From positions 62,001-126,000 of the forward strand of contig NZ_JYNN01000001.1 of assembly GCF_000934765.1 (NCBI RefSeq): 64,000 bases of DNA, written 5' to 3'. Below, piece after piece: positions 55,701 to 63,980 of the stretch (its first letter is position 1; each line of letters starts with the position of its first letter). Position numbers and translations under genes: made by a program. The notes beneath the pieces are model-generated. The model was not told where the DNA came from. It was given only the letters and a program-made list of their open reading frames with translations, and did not search any database. Origin of the DNA: Thiomicrospira microaerophila. Lineage in GTDB: Bacteria > Pseudomonadota > Gammaproteobacteria > Thiomicrospirales > Thiomicrospiraceae.

Positions 55701-56142
55701 GTTGGTTTTGACCTTCTTTCAACCAAAAAACCTGCGCAATCGTTACCCATTGATCATAGCCTTGGTTGTAAAACACCCCCAGAATCACAGAATACTGACT
55801 GGCATCACGCAAGGCTTCCTGCTTGGCACCCAATTCACCGCGAGTAGAACGAAAATAACCCATCACATAGGAGCGCAAAGAGCGTTCCTTGGCATCCGCA
55901 CCTGCCGCTTTGTTATACGAAATTCGATGCGCCGGCACTAACAAGGTGGTCACCGCATCCACCAAGGTAGATTTACCTGACCCTATATCACCGGTCAATA
56001 ACGAATTGTGACCGTTTAGAGTGAGCGTATAGACCTTGTTATGAAATGTCCCCCAATTAAACACCTCCAATCGGTGCAACCGAAAACCAGCCTGGGTATT
56101 ATCATCACTAAAATCTAACAGGGTATCTTGCATGGGATTCAT
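52774..56142 (-). CDS. jetC: Wadjet subunit JetC (MukB-like SMC ATPase)
   Basis: JetC is the SMC motor of Wadjet. The 1122 residues have an N-terminal Walker A GDIGSGKST (residues 51-59), long coiled-coil arms around a hinge (about 240-950), the signature KSGGQKEK (about 1012-1019) and Walker B VVIDEAF (1048-1054), giving the SMC order. The glycine-rich GRGSDDSARFG after Walker B is typical of the MukB-like Wadjet type. I start at the ATG at 56142, with AAGGA eight bases upstream. It follows res after 48 bp and precedes jetD. Two palindrome copies encode QPGLV and DQAWE. Confidence 0.9.
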   Translation of the reverse strand: MNPMQDTLLDFSDDNTQAGFRLHRLEVFNWGTFHNKVYTLTLNGHNSLLTGDIGSGKSTLVDAVTTLLVPAHRISYNKAAGADAKERSLRSYVMGYFRSTRGELGAKQEALRDASQYSVILGVFYNQGYDQWVTIAQVFWLKEGQNQPAKFFVVADKALSIVEDFSNFGKDMNALRKRLRDSQLIELFDSYKDYAGGFRKRFGLKNEQALELFHQTVSMKQVGNLTDFVREHMLEQTQSAQKVEALIRHFDDLNQAHQLVLKAKHQVELLAPMVADGQRYTGLQTEQAHWEAMREALEGFFAEQKSALLEKREQSLQTDLIRAQAQIEQFQQTKQDQQAQRDALKQAISDQGGDRLAALQKSIAEAQVTKQKCERKSKDYQHLIEQVSLGLPQDGVAFAQTRVEINQAATQVEQQQIECQHQQQELEFEFRHQRKAYSELDNQIQSLKKRKNNIDESQILIRQALCQALDLDEADMPFVGELLQVREEDQAWEGAIERILHNFALSLLVPERHYAAVSDWVERTQLKGRLVYYRVKTDAQQPGLVSLHPQSLVRKLSIKPDSEFYDYLTLQLAKRFDYACCESLVDFRREKQAVTLQGQVKSGDQRHEKDDRRALNDRRFYVLGWSNQDKIAALEQEAKGLQQAMLKRVSELEKLKQQAQALKQQFTALTKLGQYQDFEELNWQKWVSLLDKLLAEKAELEASHDQLKLLQQQLEALEKDIHQTEDGLSQRHRELGDIQSKLDALAADLSQTQALLAQQTQAGRFAAGLRDALNQVQTDWQLHAQRVESIEPRQSDMRAKIQYEINKLRASLERLQTKLVGRINDFCHDYPAETKDFSADIAGLSEFESLLNQLMSDDLPRFEARFKEQLNQNTINQISHFKVQLKQAQLEIKERIDKINQSLADIDYNPGRFIRLEVAPNLDAEIKAFYQELEVCTENTLTGSQDEQYSEAKFLQVKALIDRFAGREGLVDLDKRWTAKVTDVRNFYQFSASERYREDDTEHEHYSDSAGKSGGQKEKLAYTVLAASLAYQFGLEWGEVKSRSFRFVVIDEAFGRGSDDSARFGLELFKQLNLQLLIVTPKQKIHVIEPYVANVGFVTNREGRESLLRNLTIEQYRDKAKG
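54508..54521. repeat. Dispersed palindrome copy, exact AACCAGGCCTGGTT
   Basis: Exact copy inside jetC, read as QPGLV. Confidence 0.95.
54665..54678. repeat. Palindrome copy, TCCCAGGCCTGGTC
   Basis: Inner CCAGGCCTGG intact, 144 bp from the exact copy in jetC, read as DQAWE. Confidence 0.75.
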
Positions 56143-56190
56143 TTTGTTTTTCCTTAATGTTACAACCGTCACACAGACAATATTTGGTGA

Positions 56191-59100
56191 CTAGCTAATT
56201 GGCTCACTGTGTATTTCGGCCAGTAAACTCGCCAATTCTTGATGATTAATTTTGGACTTATAGTGAATGTCTAATCCGTGTTCCAGCGCCTTCAAATCCC
56301 TAAAGAACGCTTTGGCGGCGTTGATTTTTATTTGCTCACTCGGTGGAATCTCACCATGCGTATCGTAACCTTTGGTTTCCACCACTAAGTAGAGCGTTTT
56401 TTGACCCTTCTGATTCACAACATAACCAAAATCCGGGTTGTAGGTGCCATTTGGAACAGGAATTTTTATCTTTGGCAGTTTTGCAAATACGGTAATACTG
56501 TTATCAATCGACTCTTCAATCGTGTCTTCCTCTATTTCGCTGTCCACCTCAATGAACTCTTCGTCATACAGTGATTTGGCACGCACCGTTGTCAGTTTAG
56601 AAATATCAAAATCATCGCGTCCACACGCCCCCTTATTGATAAAGGCTAAAACATGACCGTTTGAACCCGTCAAGCTGGTCGCTTTAGTGCGGATTTCTTT
56701 GATGTCATAACTGATTTTATTCACAATCAACGCATATAACTCGCGCAGAATAATCGCCTTTAACTGAACCAATGCCTGATTTTCATTCCGCGCAATCATC
56801 GAAAACTGCGCTTGCGGCATATTTTTTAGAAGGGTCGCTACCGATTTAAAACTCAGCTGTGTCGCATTCGCCAAGGCTTTGACAAACTCATATAAATTAA
56901 ACACAGCCTGATAATCCAAGGCTTTATAGTCAGAGGTCGCCTCAGAAACACCCGTTTCAACCTGTTTATACCGAGTGGTTTGAATCTGAATTTGTTCGAC
57001 TTTAAACTCGGCAGCAATAGCCTGACCGACTAGCGTAATAAATACTTCCGAATCTATATCAAACTTCAACTCCGCATCACGGTTCAGGTTATCCCAAAGG
57101 GTTTTAAAGTGTTGATTGAACTTGTCAGCATGCACTTTAATCTGCTTAGGTTGTTGGCGTGATTTATCTTTTGCCCGCACTTTTGATTCGGTTATAAACA
57201 CATCGTTAAAGAAACTCGCCAAGGAATTGGCATCAAAGTCGGTTACTTTCTTATGCGCTTCAATCGCCGTTAAAACGTCATTCCAAGCAGCTTTAAATTG
57301 AGCTCTAGTAGCGATAATGTGGGCTTTATCTTCATCATCCAATTCCACCAAACTCAATTCTTCCAAAATATCAATCACCACACAAGCTTGTCGAATTGAG
57401 GGCACGACTTTTTGTTCAACTAATAAGTTCGCGTCAAACACCCTCTCGCGGATCGCCAAACTTTTCGCCGCGATTTCATCTTGAATCGACTTCACAAAAT
57501 CGCCTTCGGTTGAAGGCACAATCACATTCAACTCATTCACAAAATCAAAACTATCGTGTGTGCGGGTAATACGTTGACCGGATTGCTCCACCGCTAAACG
57601 CAGACCTCGGCCTATTTGTTGCAACTTGGTTATTTTTGAGTTACTGGGCGCGAGTTTACACAGTGTAAAAATATTTGGATTATCCCAGCCTTCTTGTAAC
57701 GCCCACATCGAGAAAATAAAGCGAAGATCCGAATCGAACGACAGTAATTCTTCCTTACGATTCAAAATAAGATCAATTTCATCCTGTAGATCCTTGTCTT
57801 TATTCGACTTAGCAAAATAACCTTGATGCACCTTGCTAATATCATTTTGAGTACGCTCTAAATAGGTGCGATAAGCCGGCGATAAATCCTCTTTTGCTAA
57901 CACTTCCGCTATTTGCTCGGCATAGAGTTTTTCAAACTTTTTCACCAATACACCAGTCTCACCTGAATCCAATAGATACTTACCGACCGAATCAATAAAA
58001 AACAACGTCAGTGCTTTAATACCCATGTCAAACAACCGCCCTTCGCGCTCAAAATGCGCCACAAGGGTTTGGCGGATAATCTCAGTTTGAATCTCGTCCA
58101 ATAACATACCGTAAGAAGTGGCGTTTTCTTCACCTAAGGGCAAGCTAAAACCGTTGGTAAACAACACTTCCGACTTACTGATGAGCTCCACCACATAGCC
58201 GTTAAGATAAGAAATATCGGTTTTTTCGCCAAGATTATCGCCCTTCATTAACCAGGCCTGGTTGTTTTTAGAGGCAATATCTTTAAACAAAATCTGCGCT
58301 TGATAATCGGCCTGCTTCGCACCTTTTACTTGTTTTAACACTAAAGAATGGGCATCGACCTGCTCATTGCCAATCGTGTCTACGGTAATGCTTTTCACCA
58401 GCCCTTTTTTAAACGCCGTCACGCTATCTAATGTATATATCAGATTTTTATAAGTCTGTTTATTCGCATCTTCTTTAAAGGTCGCGCCAAAGCGCAAGGT
58501 AAACAAGGGATTGAACTTTTCAATATTTTTGGCAGTATTTTTGCCTTCAAAACGGTGCGGTTCATCAATAATAATCACCGGACGCAAAGCGGCAATCGCC
58601 TCCATATAACTGGTAGCACGACCATTTATACCAGGTAAGCCTTGTTCTACCGCTTTTTTATGAATCACATTGCTGGCTTTATTAAACGCCTGATAGGTCG
58701 AAATCATCACCGAGATGTTTTCAGCACTGGCATGTGCAAAACGAAACACATTTTCCGGCGTATATTCAAACACCGAAAGCGGACGATAACCCTCGATTTT
58801 GGAAAAGAACTCTTGGGTGATTTTCAGGTTTTTAAGTGTGCCTTGACGAATCGCGGTACTCGGCACCAAAATCAAAAACTTGCTTAAACCATACAGCTGA
58901 TTCAAACGGTACATGCTTTCAATAAAGGTAAATGTTTTACCCGTGCCGGTCTCCATCAAAACATCCAACGTTAAGCGTGTATTAAGGGTCAACGCCCCCT
59001 CATCCACACTATTGGTTTCACGCACCGCATTCAGGTTACGCTCAAGTTGTTTGAACAGCAAACCGTTAAAATAATCGGGGTCACGCGACCGTTTAATCGC

Positions 59101-59268
59101 CTTACCTTCGTCCGGGTCATCCCAAAACAGCAAAGGATTGGCTTGTTCAAAGCCATTTTGCGGCCTAAAGGTGATATTTTTAAACACATCACACACCGAC
59201 TGCACGGCCTGTTCTTGATAGTCTAAACGCTCAAACTGTAATTTTAATTTGCTGGTGCTTTTGTTCAT
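56191..59268 (-). CDS. res: Type III restriction endonuclease subunit Res
   Basis: Res is the helicase-nuclease of type III restriction. Motif I is METGTGKT (residues 105-112), motif II the IIDEPHRF DEAD-like box (about 235), and motif VI QIGRGLRLA (about 560). Near the C-terminus NPDFGYVV (about 946) and VVETKG (about 963) form the PD-(D/E)xK nuclease. The protein is full length (1025 residues from the ATG at 59268). It lies 10 bp after mod. It has one palindrome copy, read as NQAWL. Its position inside the jet operon is unusual. Confidence 0.92.
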   Translation of the reverse strand: MNKSTSKLKLQFERLDYQEQAVQSVCDVFKNITFRPQNGFEQANPLLFWDDPDEGKAIKRSRDPDYFNGLLFKQLERNLNAVRETNSVDEGALTLNTRLTLDVLMETGTGKTFTFIESMYRLNQLYGLSKFLILVPSTAIRQGTLKNLKITQEFFSKIEGYRPLSVFEYTPENVFRFAHASAENISVMISTYQAFNKASNVIHKKAVEQGLPGINGRATSYMEAIAALRPVIIIDEPHRFEGKNTAKNIEKFNPLFTLRFGATFKEDANKQTYKNLIYTLDSVTAFKKGLVKSITVDTIGNEQVDAHSLVLKQVKGAKQADYQAQILFKDIASKNNQAWLMKGDNLGEKTDISYLNGYVVELISKSEVLFTNGFSLPLGEENATSYGMLLDEIQTEIIRQTLVAHFEREGRLFDMGIKALTLFFIDSVGKYLLDSGETGVLVKKFEKLYAEQIAEVLAKEDLSPAYRTYLERTQNDISKVHQGYFAKSNKDKDLQDEIDLILNRKEELLSFDSDLRFIFSMWALQEGWDNPNIFTLCKLAPSNSKITKLQQIGRGLRLAVEQSGQRITRTHDSFDFVNELNVIVPSTEGDFVKSIQDEIAAKSLAIRERVFDANLLVEQKVVPSIRQACVVIDILEELSLVELDDEDKAHIIATRAQFKAAWNDVLTAIEAHKKVTDFDANSLASFFNDVFITESKVRAKDKSRQQPKQIKVHADKFNQHFKTLWDNLNRDAELKFDIDSEVFITLVGQAIAAEFKVEQIQIQTTRYKQVETGVSEATSDYKALDYQAVFNLYEFVKALANATQLSFKSVATLLKNMPQAQFSMIARNENQALVQLKAIILRELYALIVNKISYDIKEIRTKATSLTGSNGHVLAFINKGACGRDDFDISKLTTVRAKSLYDEEFIEVDSEIEEDTIEESIDNSITVFAKLPKIKIPVPNGTYNPDFGYVVNQKGQKTLYLVVETKGYDTHGEIPPSEQIKINAAKAFFRDLKALEHGLDIHYKSKINHQELASLLAEIHSEPIS
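58250..58263. repeat. Dispersed palindrome copy, exact AACCAGGCCTGGTT
   Basis: Exact copy inside res, read as NQAWL. Confidence 0.95.
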
Positions 59269-59278
59269 ATCCAGCCCC

Positions 59279-61351
59279 TTAACCACGGAATCTTAAACGT
59301 GACTCATCCAAGCCCATTTGTAATAACGCAGGCTTGAGTTCTTGGCTGAATTGATCACGCTTGGGGCCGGAAATATTCGGCGAGTAGATGCTCACATACT
59401 CCACCCGGTTTTGTGTTTGACTCAACTGGGTCTTGATGTCACTTATCGGCAAATCATTCAAAATCAACAACACATTCGCCGCTTGATAGAGCGCATTTTC
59501 AACCAACGGAATAATCGGCGTAGAAAGCGGTAATTTTTCCGCCAATAACAAGTTGATCAAAATAGTGGGGAGCGAAGCTTCTAGTGTTTCAGAGGACAGC
59601 GCTATTTCTAACTGGGCTAAATCCTCAGGCGTGACTTGGTGCAAAGGTTTATAAAATTGCTGCATCGGGTCATCGGCAATGGCAAATGCTTTAAAACCTA
59701 TATCCAATGTTTGAATAGCTTGCTTATCGGCATGGTCTTTTTTGACTTTTTCACCCGCACGGCGCAAACGCTCGGCTGTGATTTCAAAAATCGTTGCTTC
59801 CTTTTTGCCTAGCGTTTTCGTGACAAATTCATACGCATCTTTTTGTTTTTTCGGATCAATCGCTTCGGGAAGTTGCACTAGAATAAACTTACGGTTTCCA
59901 CCATCTTCTGCATTCAACTCCATCACCGCTTGACCCGTAGTGCCGGAACCGGCAAAGAAGTCTAAAATTACTTCCGTTCCACTGCTTTGTAGGCTGCCAA
60001 GCAATGCTTTTAATAACGATGATGATTTTGGTCTGGAAAATAGGCTTTTTTGTTCAAACAATTTTTCTAGTTCAACTCCACCATCACTTTTAGTCGATAA
60101 GATTGAGCGTAATAACATATCATTTACATCGTCTAAATATTTTATTGAGCTTGGTTGAGTATTTTCATCTTTGGCAAACCAAATATTTCCACATCGAGAA
60201 GAGCCATCGTGGAGTGTTTCAATATTTTCATAAACTCCATTTTTTAATCCTGCAGCTTTGTTAAATGTGGTCTCAGTCCACCGCCAACCACGATCAGGAA
60301 TACTTACAGGTTTTCTGGTAACTGGATGAAGAATTTCATAACGTGGACCAAAAGTATCTTGATTTGGCCAGCTCATGTTAATCTTTCCCCAAATACGGTA
60401 GTCTATATCTAAAGAGTTGTATAACGTTATTCCACGGTCATAACCATTCTTCTTATAAAGTTTTTTTAGCTCTTTTTCTGCTTGAGCAATAGGCAGCTCA
60501 TCTTTTTTAAGCTTTTCAACAAGCTCATAAACATCATCTAAACCTTCTTTACGCATTAAAAATTTATGTTTGAAAGCTGTATCTTTAGCATAAAGAAAAA
60601 TGTATTCATGAATATTACCAATTCCTTTATCATTTTTAGGCACTCTTTTATTCCAAGTAATACACTCAACAAAATTCTGCTCACCGAACACTTCATCACA
60701 GAGCAGTTTTAGATTGGCTTGTTCATTTTCATCAATCGAGATAAAAATCACACCGTCTTCTTTCAATAAATCACGCGCCAATAATAAGCGCGGAAACATA
60801 AAACTCAACCAGCCGCTGTGGGTGCGTGCGCCTTGAATATTCTGAATATAGTCTTTGTATTCCGGGCTATAACCGAGCTCGTCCAAAATCGCATCTTCAG
60901 TTGCAGTGAAGTTGTCGCGATAGATAAAGTTTTCACTTTTGGTGTTGTAAGGTGGGTCAATGTAGATCATTTTGACCTGTTCAAAATAACTGGCTTTGAG
61001 CAGTTTCAGCGCTTCAAGGTTATCGCCTTTAATTAGAATATTGCCTGTGCTGTCGGCCAGAAAATCGCCACGGTCATTCAGCTTACTGTCCTCGGCTAGG
61101 GGTTGCAAAATTTTGGCCTGTTTCACATAGGCTTGGTGATAAGCTTCTTTTTTGCCCACCCAATTGAGTTCATAGCCGTTTTCTTCAAACCTCGCCTTTG
61201 GGTCTAAAGCCAGTTTAAGTTTATCGGTATTAATAACCAATTCGCCATCTTCGCCGGTAGAGACGATACCTGGGAAATTTTGTAAAAATAGAGCAAGATT
61301 ACGTTCTTGAATCGATTCTTGCTCAATGACGTTTTTTTCAACTGTGTTCAT
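59279..61351 (-). CDS. mod: Type III restriction-modification methyltransferase Mod
   Basis: Mod methylates adenine in an asymmetric site and gives specificity to Res. The beta-class order is seen: DPPYNTKSENF (catalytic motif IV, about residue 131) precedes DFFAGSGTTGQA (motif I, SAM binding, about 462). Between them, about residues 225-450, lies the target recognition domain, whose DNA (about 60000-60680) is visibly richer in A and T than the rest. The 690-residue gene starts one base past the jetB stop, so the two are coupled. No phase-variable repeat tract is seen. Confidence 0.93.
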   Translation of the reverse strand: MNTVEKNVIEQESIQERNLALFLQNFPGIVSTGEDGELVINTDKLKLALDPKARFEENGYELNWVGKKEAYHQAYVKQAKILQPLAEDSKLNDRGDFLADSTGNILIKGDNLEALKLLKASYFEQVKMIYIDPPYNTKSENFIYRDNFTATEDAILDELGYSPEYKDYIQNIQGARTHSGWLSFMFPRLLLARDLLKEDGVIFISIDENEQANLKLLCDEVFGEQNFVECITWNKRVPKNDKGIGNIHEYIFLYAKDTAFKHKFLMRKEGLDDVYELVEKLKKDELPIAQAEKELKKLYKKNGYDRGITLYNSLDIDYRIWGKINMSWPNQDTFGPRYEILHPVTRKPVSIPDRGWRWTETTFNKAAGLKNGVYENIETLHDGSSRCGNIWFAKDENTQPSSIKYLDDVNDMLLRSILSTKSDGGVELEKLFEQKSLFSRPKSSSLLKALLGSLQSSGTEVILDFFAGSGTTGQAVMELNAEDGGNRKFILVQLPEAIDPKKQKDAYEFVTKTLGKKEATIFEITAERLRRAGEKVKKDHADKQAIQTLDIGFKAFAIADDPMQQFYKPLHQVTPEDLAQLEIALSSETLEASLPTILINLLLAEKLPLSTPIIPLVENALYQAANVLLILNDLPISDIKTQLSQTQNRVEYVSIYSPNISGPKRDQFSQELKPALLQMGLDESRLRFRG

Positions 61352-61352
61352 G

Positions 61353-61973
61353 TTAATACATCCCTTTTATTTTGTTTCCTTCGGCATAGGCTTGATATTC
61401 AGCTAGGCGTTGCTGCAGCTGGTCTAGCCATTGGCTATCTACAAAGCCGGCAAGAATGCGGCGCACTTCATAGGTTTGGGGTGCGCCCTCATAGGCAAGC
61501 TTGCGTTTTTTCAGAAAGCCTAACTCCACCACCTTATTGACATGGGTTTGAAGCTGGTCGATTAATTTGGCTTCGTTACTGCCCGCCGGTAAAAACGACA
61601 GTAAATCCTGTTGTAAGTCTTCAAACTCTAACACCAACCGCGTATCATTCCCCATCGCATCGAACGCCAACAGGCGTTTACGCAATATCGCCAACAACAT
61701 ACTGACCGCAAACGACAAGGGGCGCCGGGTGACCAGTTTAGGCAAATCCGCTTGATCGTCATCCTGCCCGGCATGCATCAACCAAGCATAGCCCTCTTCC
61801 TCAAACAACCTGAGCGCCAAGCCCAGAACGCTCAAATAATCACGCGCAGGGGTTTGCAGCTTGATTAAATCCTGCCAAAGCGTTTCTTGTTCATCACGAT
61901 AAACCACCCCTTTTAACAGCGCAATCAATACCACCGACAATCGATTATCCTGCTCCGTTTTCGCTAGTTCCAT
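61353..61973 (-). CDS. jetB: Wadjet subunit JetB (DUF4194)
   Basis: JetB is the MukE-like accessory of the Wadjet SMC complex. The 206 residues match DUF4194: LSVVLIALLKGVVYRDEQETLW near the start, RDYLSVLGLALRLFEEEGYAWL, and FAVSMLLAILRKRLLAF. AAGGA stands seven bases before the ATG. It is 53 bp after jetA and directly joined to mod. Confidence 0.87.
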   Translation of the reverse strand: MELAKTEQDNRLSVVLIALLKGVVYRDEQETLWQDLIKLQTPARDYLSVLGLALRLFEEEGYAWLMHAGQDDDQADLPKLVTRRPLSFAVSMLLAILRKRLLAFDAMGNDTRLVLEFEDLQQDLLSFLPAGSNEAKLIDQLQTHVNKVVELGFLKKRKLAYEGAPQTYEVRRILAGFVDSQWLDQLQQRLAEYQAYAEGNKIKGMY

Positions 61974-62026
61974 ATGGTTTCCTTATCTCAGTTTCTTTAT
62001 CTCAATCTGTATGTTTTACCCTATCC

Positions 62027-63505
62027 TCAGCGCCGAGTATAGATAACTCTGGGTAACCAGGCCTGGCGTTGTTGGTCTTCACTATTTTGCCATTGAATCA
62101 GGTCTTGCTGTGATTCATCAATAACACCCGCAAAACGCGCGTCTGGCTCTTGTTGGCTGGCGAGCGATAAATAACCAATTAATTCGGCCACACCCAAGCT
62201 TAATGGATGATTTTGCAAGACTTCGGGGAGATTAACTTGTGATTGGGTTTGCAGAAGGCGCTCAATTTGGTCTTTTAATCGAATCTCATCAACAAACACC
62301 TGATCGAATAGGCTATCAACATTGACCTCTTCGCCAGCATCGCTTTCAACACTAGCGTTAAAATCTTGCACTAAAGGCACGTTAAACAAGCTGCGCTCCA
62401 TCGGCAAATCAATCGCCATTTTGGGCAGATCAATAGTCATAAAACTGGCAAATTCACCTGTAATTTGTGCATTCGCGGGTAAGTGCGGTTTCAGTTCAAC
62501 CGCTTGGCGCAATAAATTATCAATTTTCTGCACCAAGCGTTTATTTTCAAGGTAGGCCTGATTGTCCAAGAACCGACGCAATTGTTGCGATAGTTTGGAC
62601 ACCACGCGCTGGGTTTGTTCACCCGCTTCCAACCAATCATAGTGTATTTTTTTCAACGCCTTATCGGGTTGCAGCGTTTGTATCGAATCCAGTTGAAATA
62701 CTTTTTCAAGTGACGCCGTTAACTCATTTTGGCTTTGGGTGGACATTAAAAAATCCCAGAAAGCGCGGAAGCTCTTACCCTGATCCGAGTCACCAATCGC
62801 ATCCTGCTCACCAAACACTGCTTCGAGCAATTGCCCTTTGCCCTGATCCCAGCCAGCGATTTTTTCGCGCACGGATTGATCCAGTTCACGAAAGTTTTGC
62901 TCCACCTGTCTAAAATCGGCCAACAGCTCACGCGCTACCTGCGAAAACTGTAAAAAACGATCACGCAATGCGGTGTCGTCCATCAACTCAAACTGGCCGG
63001 CTTCTAAGGCTTGAATTTCAAGATCAATCTTAGCTTTTCGCTGTTTCAGCTCGGCTAAACGTACCTCAGCACTCTCCTCTGAACCTGTCACCATTTGTTT
63101 GAGCAGGTCAAACAGCATCAGCAAACGCGATTCGGTACCGACAAAACTCGCTTGATTGAGTCCATTGAGCCAACCTATCGCTTTTTCAGTACCGGGTGTT
63201 AGATCAAATGCCGCCTCATCAGAATTGCTTGGATAAAACTTGCGTAGCCAGCCCTTGTCATTGTGCGCCCAATCTTCGAGATACTGATGCGGCGATTTGG
63301 GAAAACTTTTCTCACCCTCGCTCAAACGCAAGTGATACAAAAAATCATCTAGCATCAACACTAGCTCCGACTGCTTGACGCTGCGCAAGTTCGGCAAGAT
63401 AAATGCCTGATGCAAAAAACTAACAATCAGCGGCGCATTATCGGCGCGCATCAAACGCCAGGCCGGATGGCTCTGGCGCAGTTTTTTTAAGTATGAATAA
63501 TCCAA
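62027..63505 (-). CDS. jetA: Wadjet subunit JetA (DUF3375)
   Basis: JetA is the kleisin-like MukF-type subunit of the Wadjet complex. The 492 residues show the DUF3375 pattern: a winged-helix start (YLKKLRQSHPAWRLMRADNAPLIVSFLH), a coiled middle (ELKQRKAKIDLEIQAL, about 150-260) and a C-terminal winged-helix domain (PEVLQNHPLSLGVAELIGYL). The start codon is TTG at 63505, supported by AGGAGAAGG about five bases before it. It is the first gene of the six-gene defence operon. A palindrome variant (AACCAGGCCTGGCG) near the end encodes RQAWLPRV. Confidence 0.87.
   Translation of the reverse strand: MDYSYLKKLRQSHPAWRLMRADNAPLIVSFLHQAFILPNLRSVKQSELVLMLDDFLYHLRLSEGEKSFPKSPHQYLEDWAHNDKGWLRKFYPSNSDEAAFDLTPGTEKAIGWLNGLNQASFVGTESRLLMLFDLLKQMVTGSEESAEVRLAELKQRKAKIDLEIQALEAGQFELMDDTALRDRFLQFSQVARELLADFRQVEQNFRELDQSVREKIAGWDQGKGQLLEAVFGEQDAIGDSDQGKSFRAFWDFLMSTQSQNELTASLEKVFQLDSIQTLQPDKALKKIHYDWLEAGEQTQRVVSKLSQQLRRFLDNQAYLENKRLVQKIDNLLRQAVELKPHLPANAQITGEFASFMTIDLPKMAIDLPMERSLFNVPLVQDFNASVESDAGEEVNVDSLFDQVFVDEIRLKDQIERLLQTQSQVNLPEVLQNHPLSLGVAELIGYLSLASQQEPDARFAGVIDESQQDLIQWQNSEDQQRQAWLPRVIYTRR
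62055..62068. repeat. Palindrome copy, AACCAGGCCTGGCG
   Basis: 12 of 14 match with the inner 10 bp intact, inside jetA near its 3' end, read as RQAWL. Confidence 0.75.
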
Positions 63506-63542
63506 AACAACCTTCTCCTAACAACGCCAGATAGCTTGTGCG

Positions 63543-63980
63543 CTAAGGCTTGTCGATTAAATAATCTTCTTCGTCTAACTCAAGCGATTCAACCACCACA
63601 TTAATAGACTGCAGGCCGTGATACTTAACCTGACTGTCATCACCAATGTTTAGCGGATGCCAATTAGGTAAAGACAAGTTGAAATAACGCAAACGATAGG
63701 CGCAAGAGTCAGGCAGCCAATCAAATTCAGCCACTCGCTCCAGCGTTAAGGGCACACAGCTGGGGACATTAATCGAACGATTAGCATAATCGCCACAGCT
63801 CCCTGTTTGAATATCAGAATAACGGCAAACAATGCGGGTATAGACAATTTCGTCTGTGTCTTCATCTTGTAACTTATGTAAACAGCACAAACCACAACCA
63901 TCACACAGGCTTTCCCATTCGGCTTGGCTGAGTTGGTCTAGCGCTAAGGTTTGCCAGTATTTTTCTTTATTCGTTTCCAT
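63543..63980 (-). CDS. ycgN: YcgN-family cysteine-cluster protein (UPF0260)
   Basis: The 145-residue protein has the YkgJ-type cysteine cluster: CDGCGLCCLHKL, then VCRYSDIQTGSCGDY and VPSC, which may bind zinc or iron. The family has no proven function. LPDSCAYRLRYFN and PLTLERVAEFDWLP support the YcgN subgroup. It is immediately upstream of jetA (37 bp) on the same strand, so it could share transcription with the defence operon, though it is a widespread housekeeping-type gene. Confidence 0.85.
   Translation of the reverse strand: METNKEKYWQTLALDQLSQAEWESLCDGCGLCCLHKLQDEDTDEIVYTRIVCRYSDIQTGSCGDYANRSINVPSCVPLTLERVAEFDWLPDSCAYRLRYFNLSLPNWHPLNIGDDSQVKYHGLQSINVVVESLELDEEDYLIDKP

Noticed and set aside
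56159-56166. GTTACAAC, the reverse complement of the Ter core GTTGTAAC
   Set aside because: An 8-mer is expected about twice by chance on both strands of 64 kb, and the flanks do not fit the Ter consensus.
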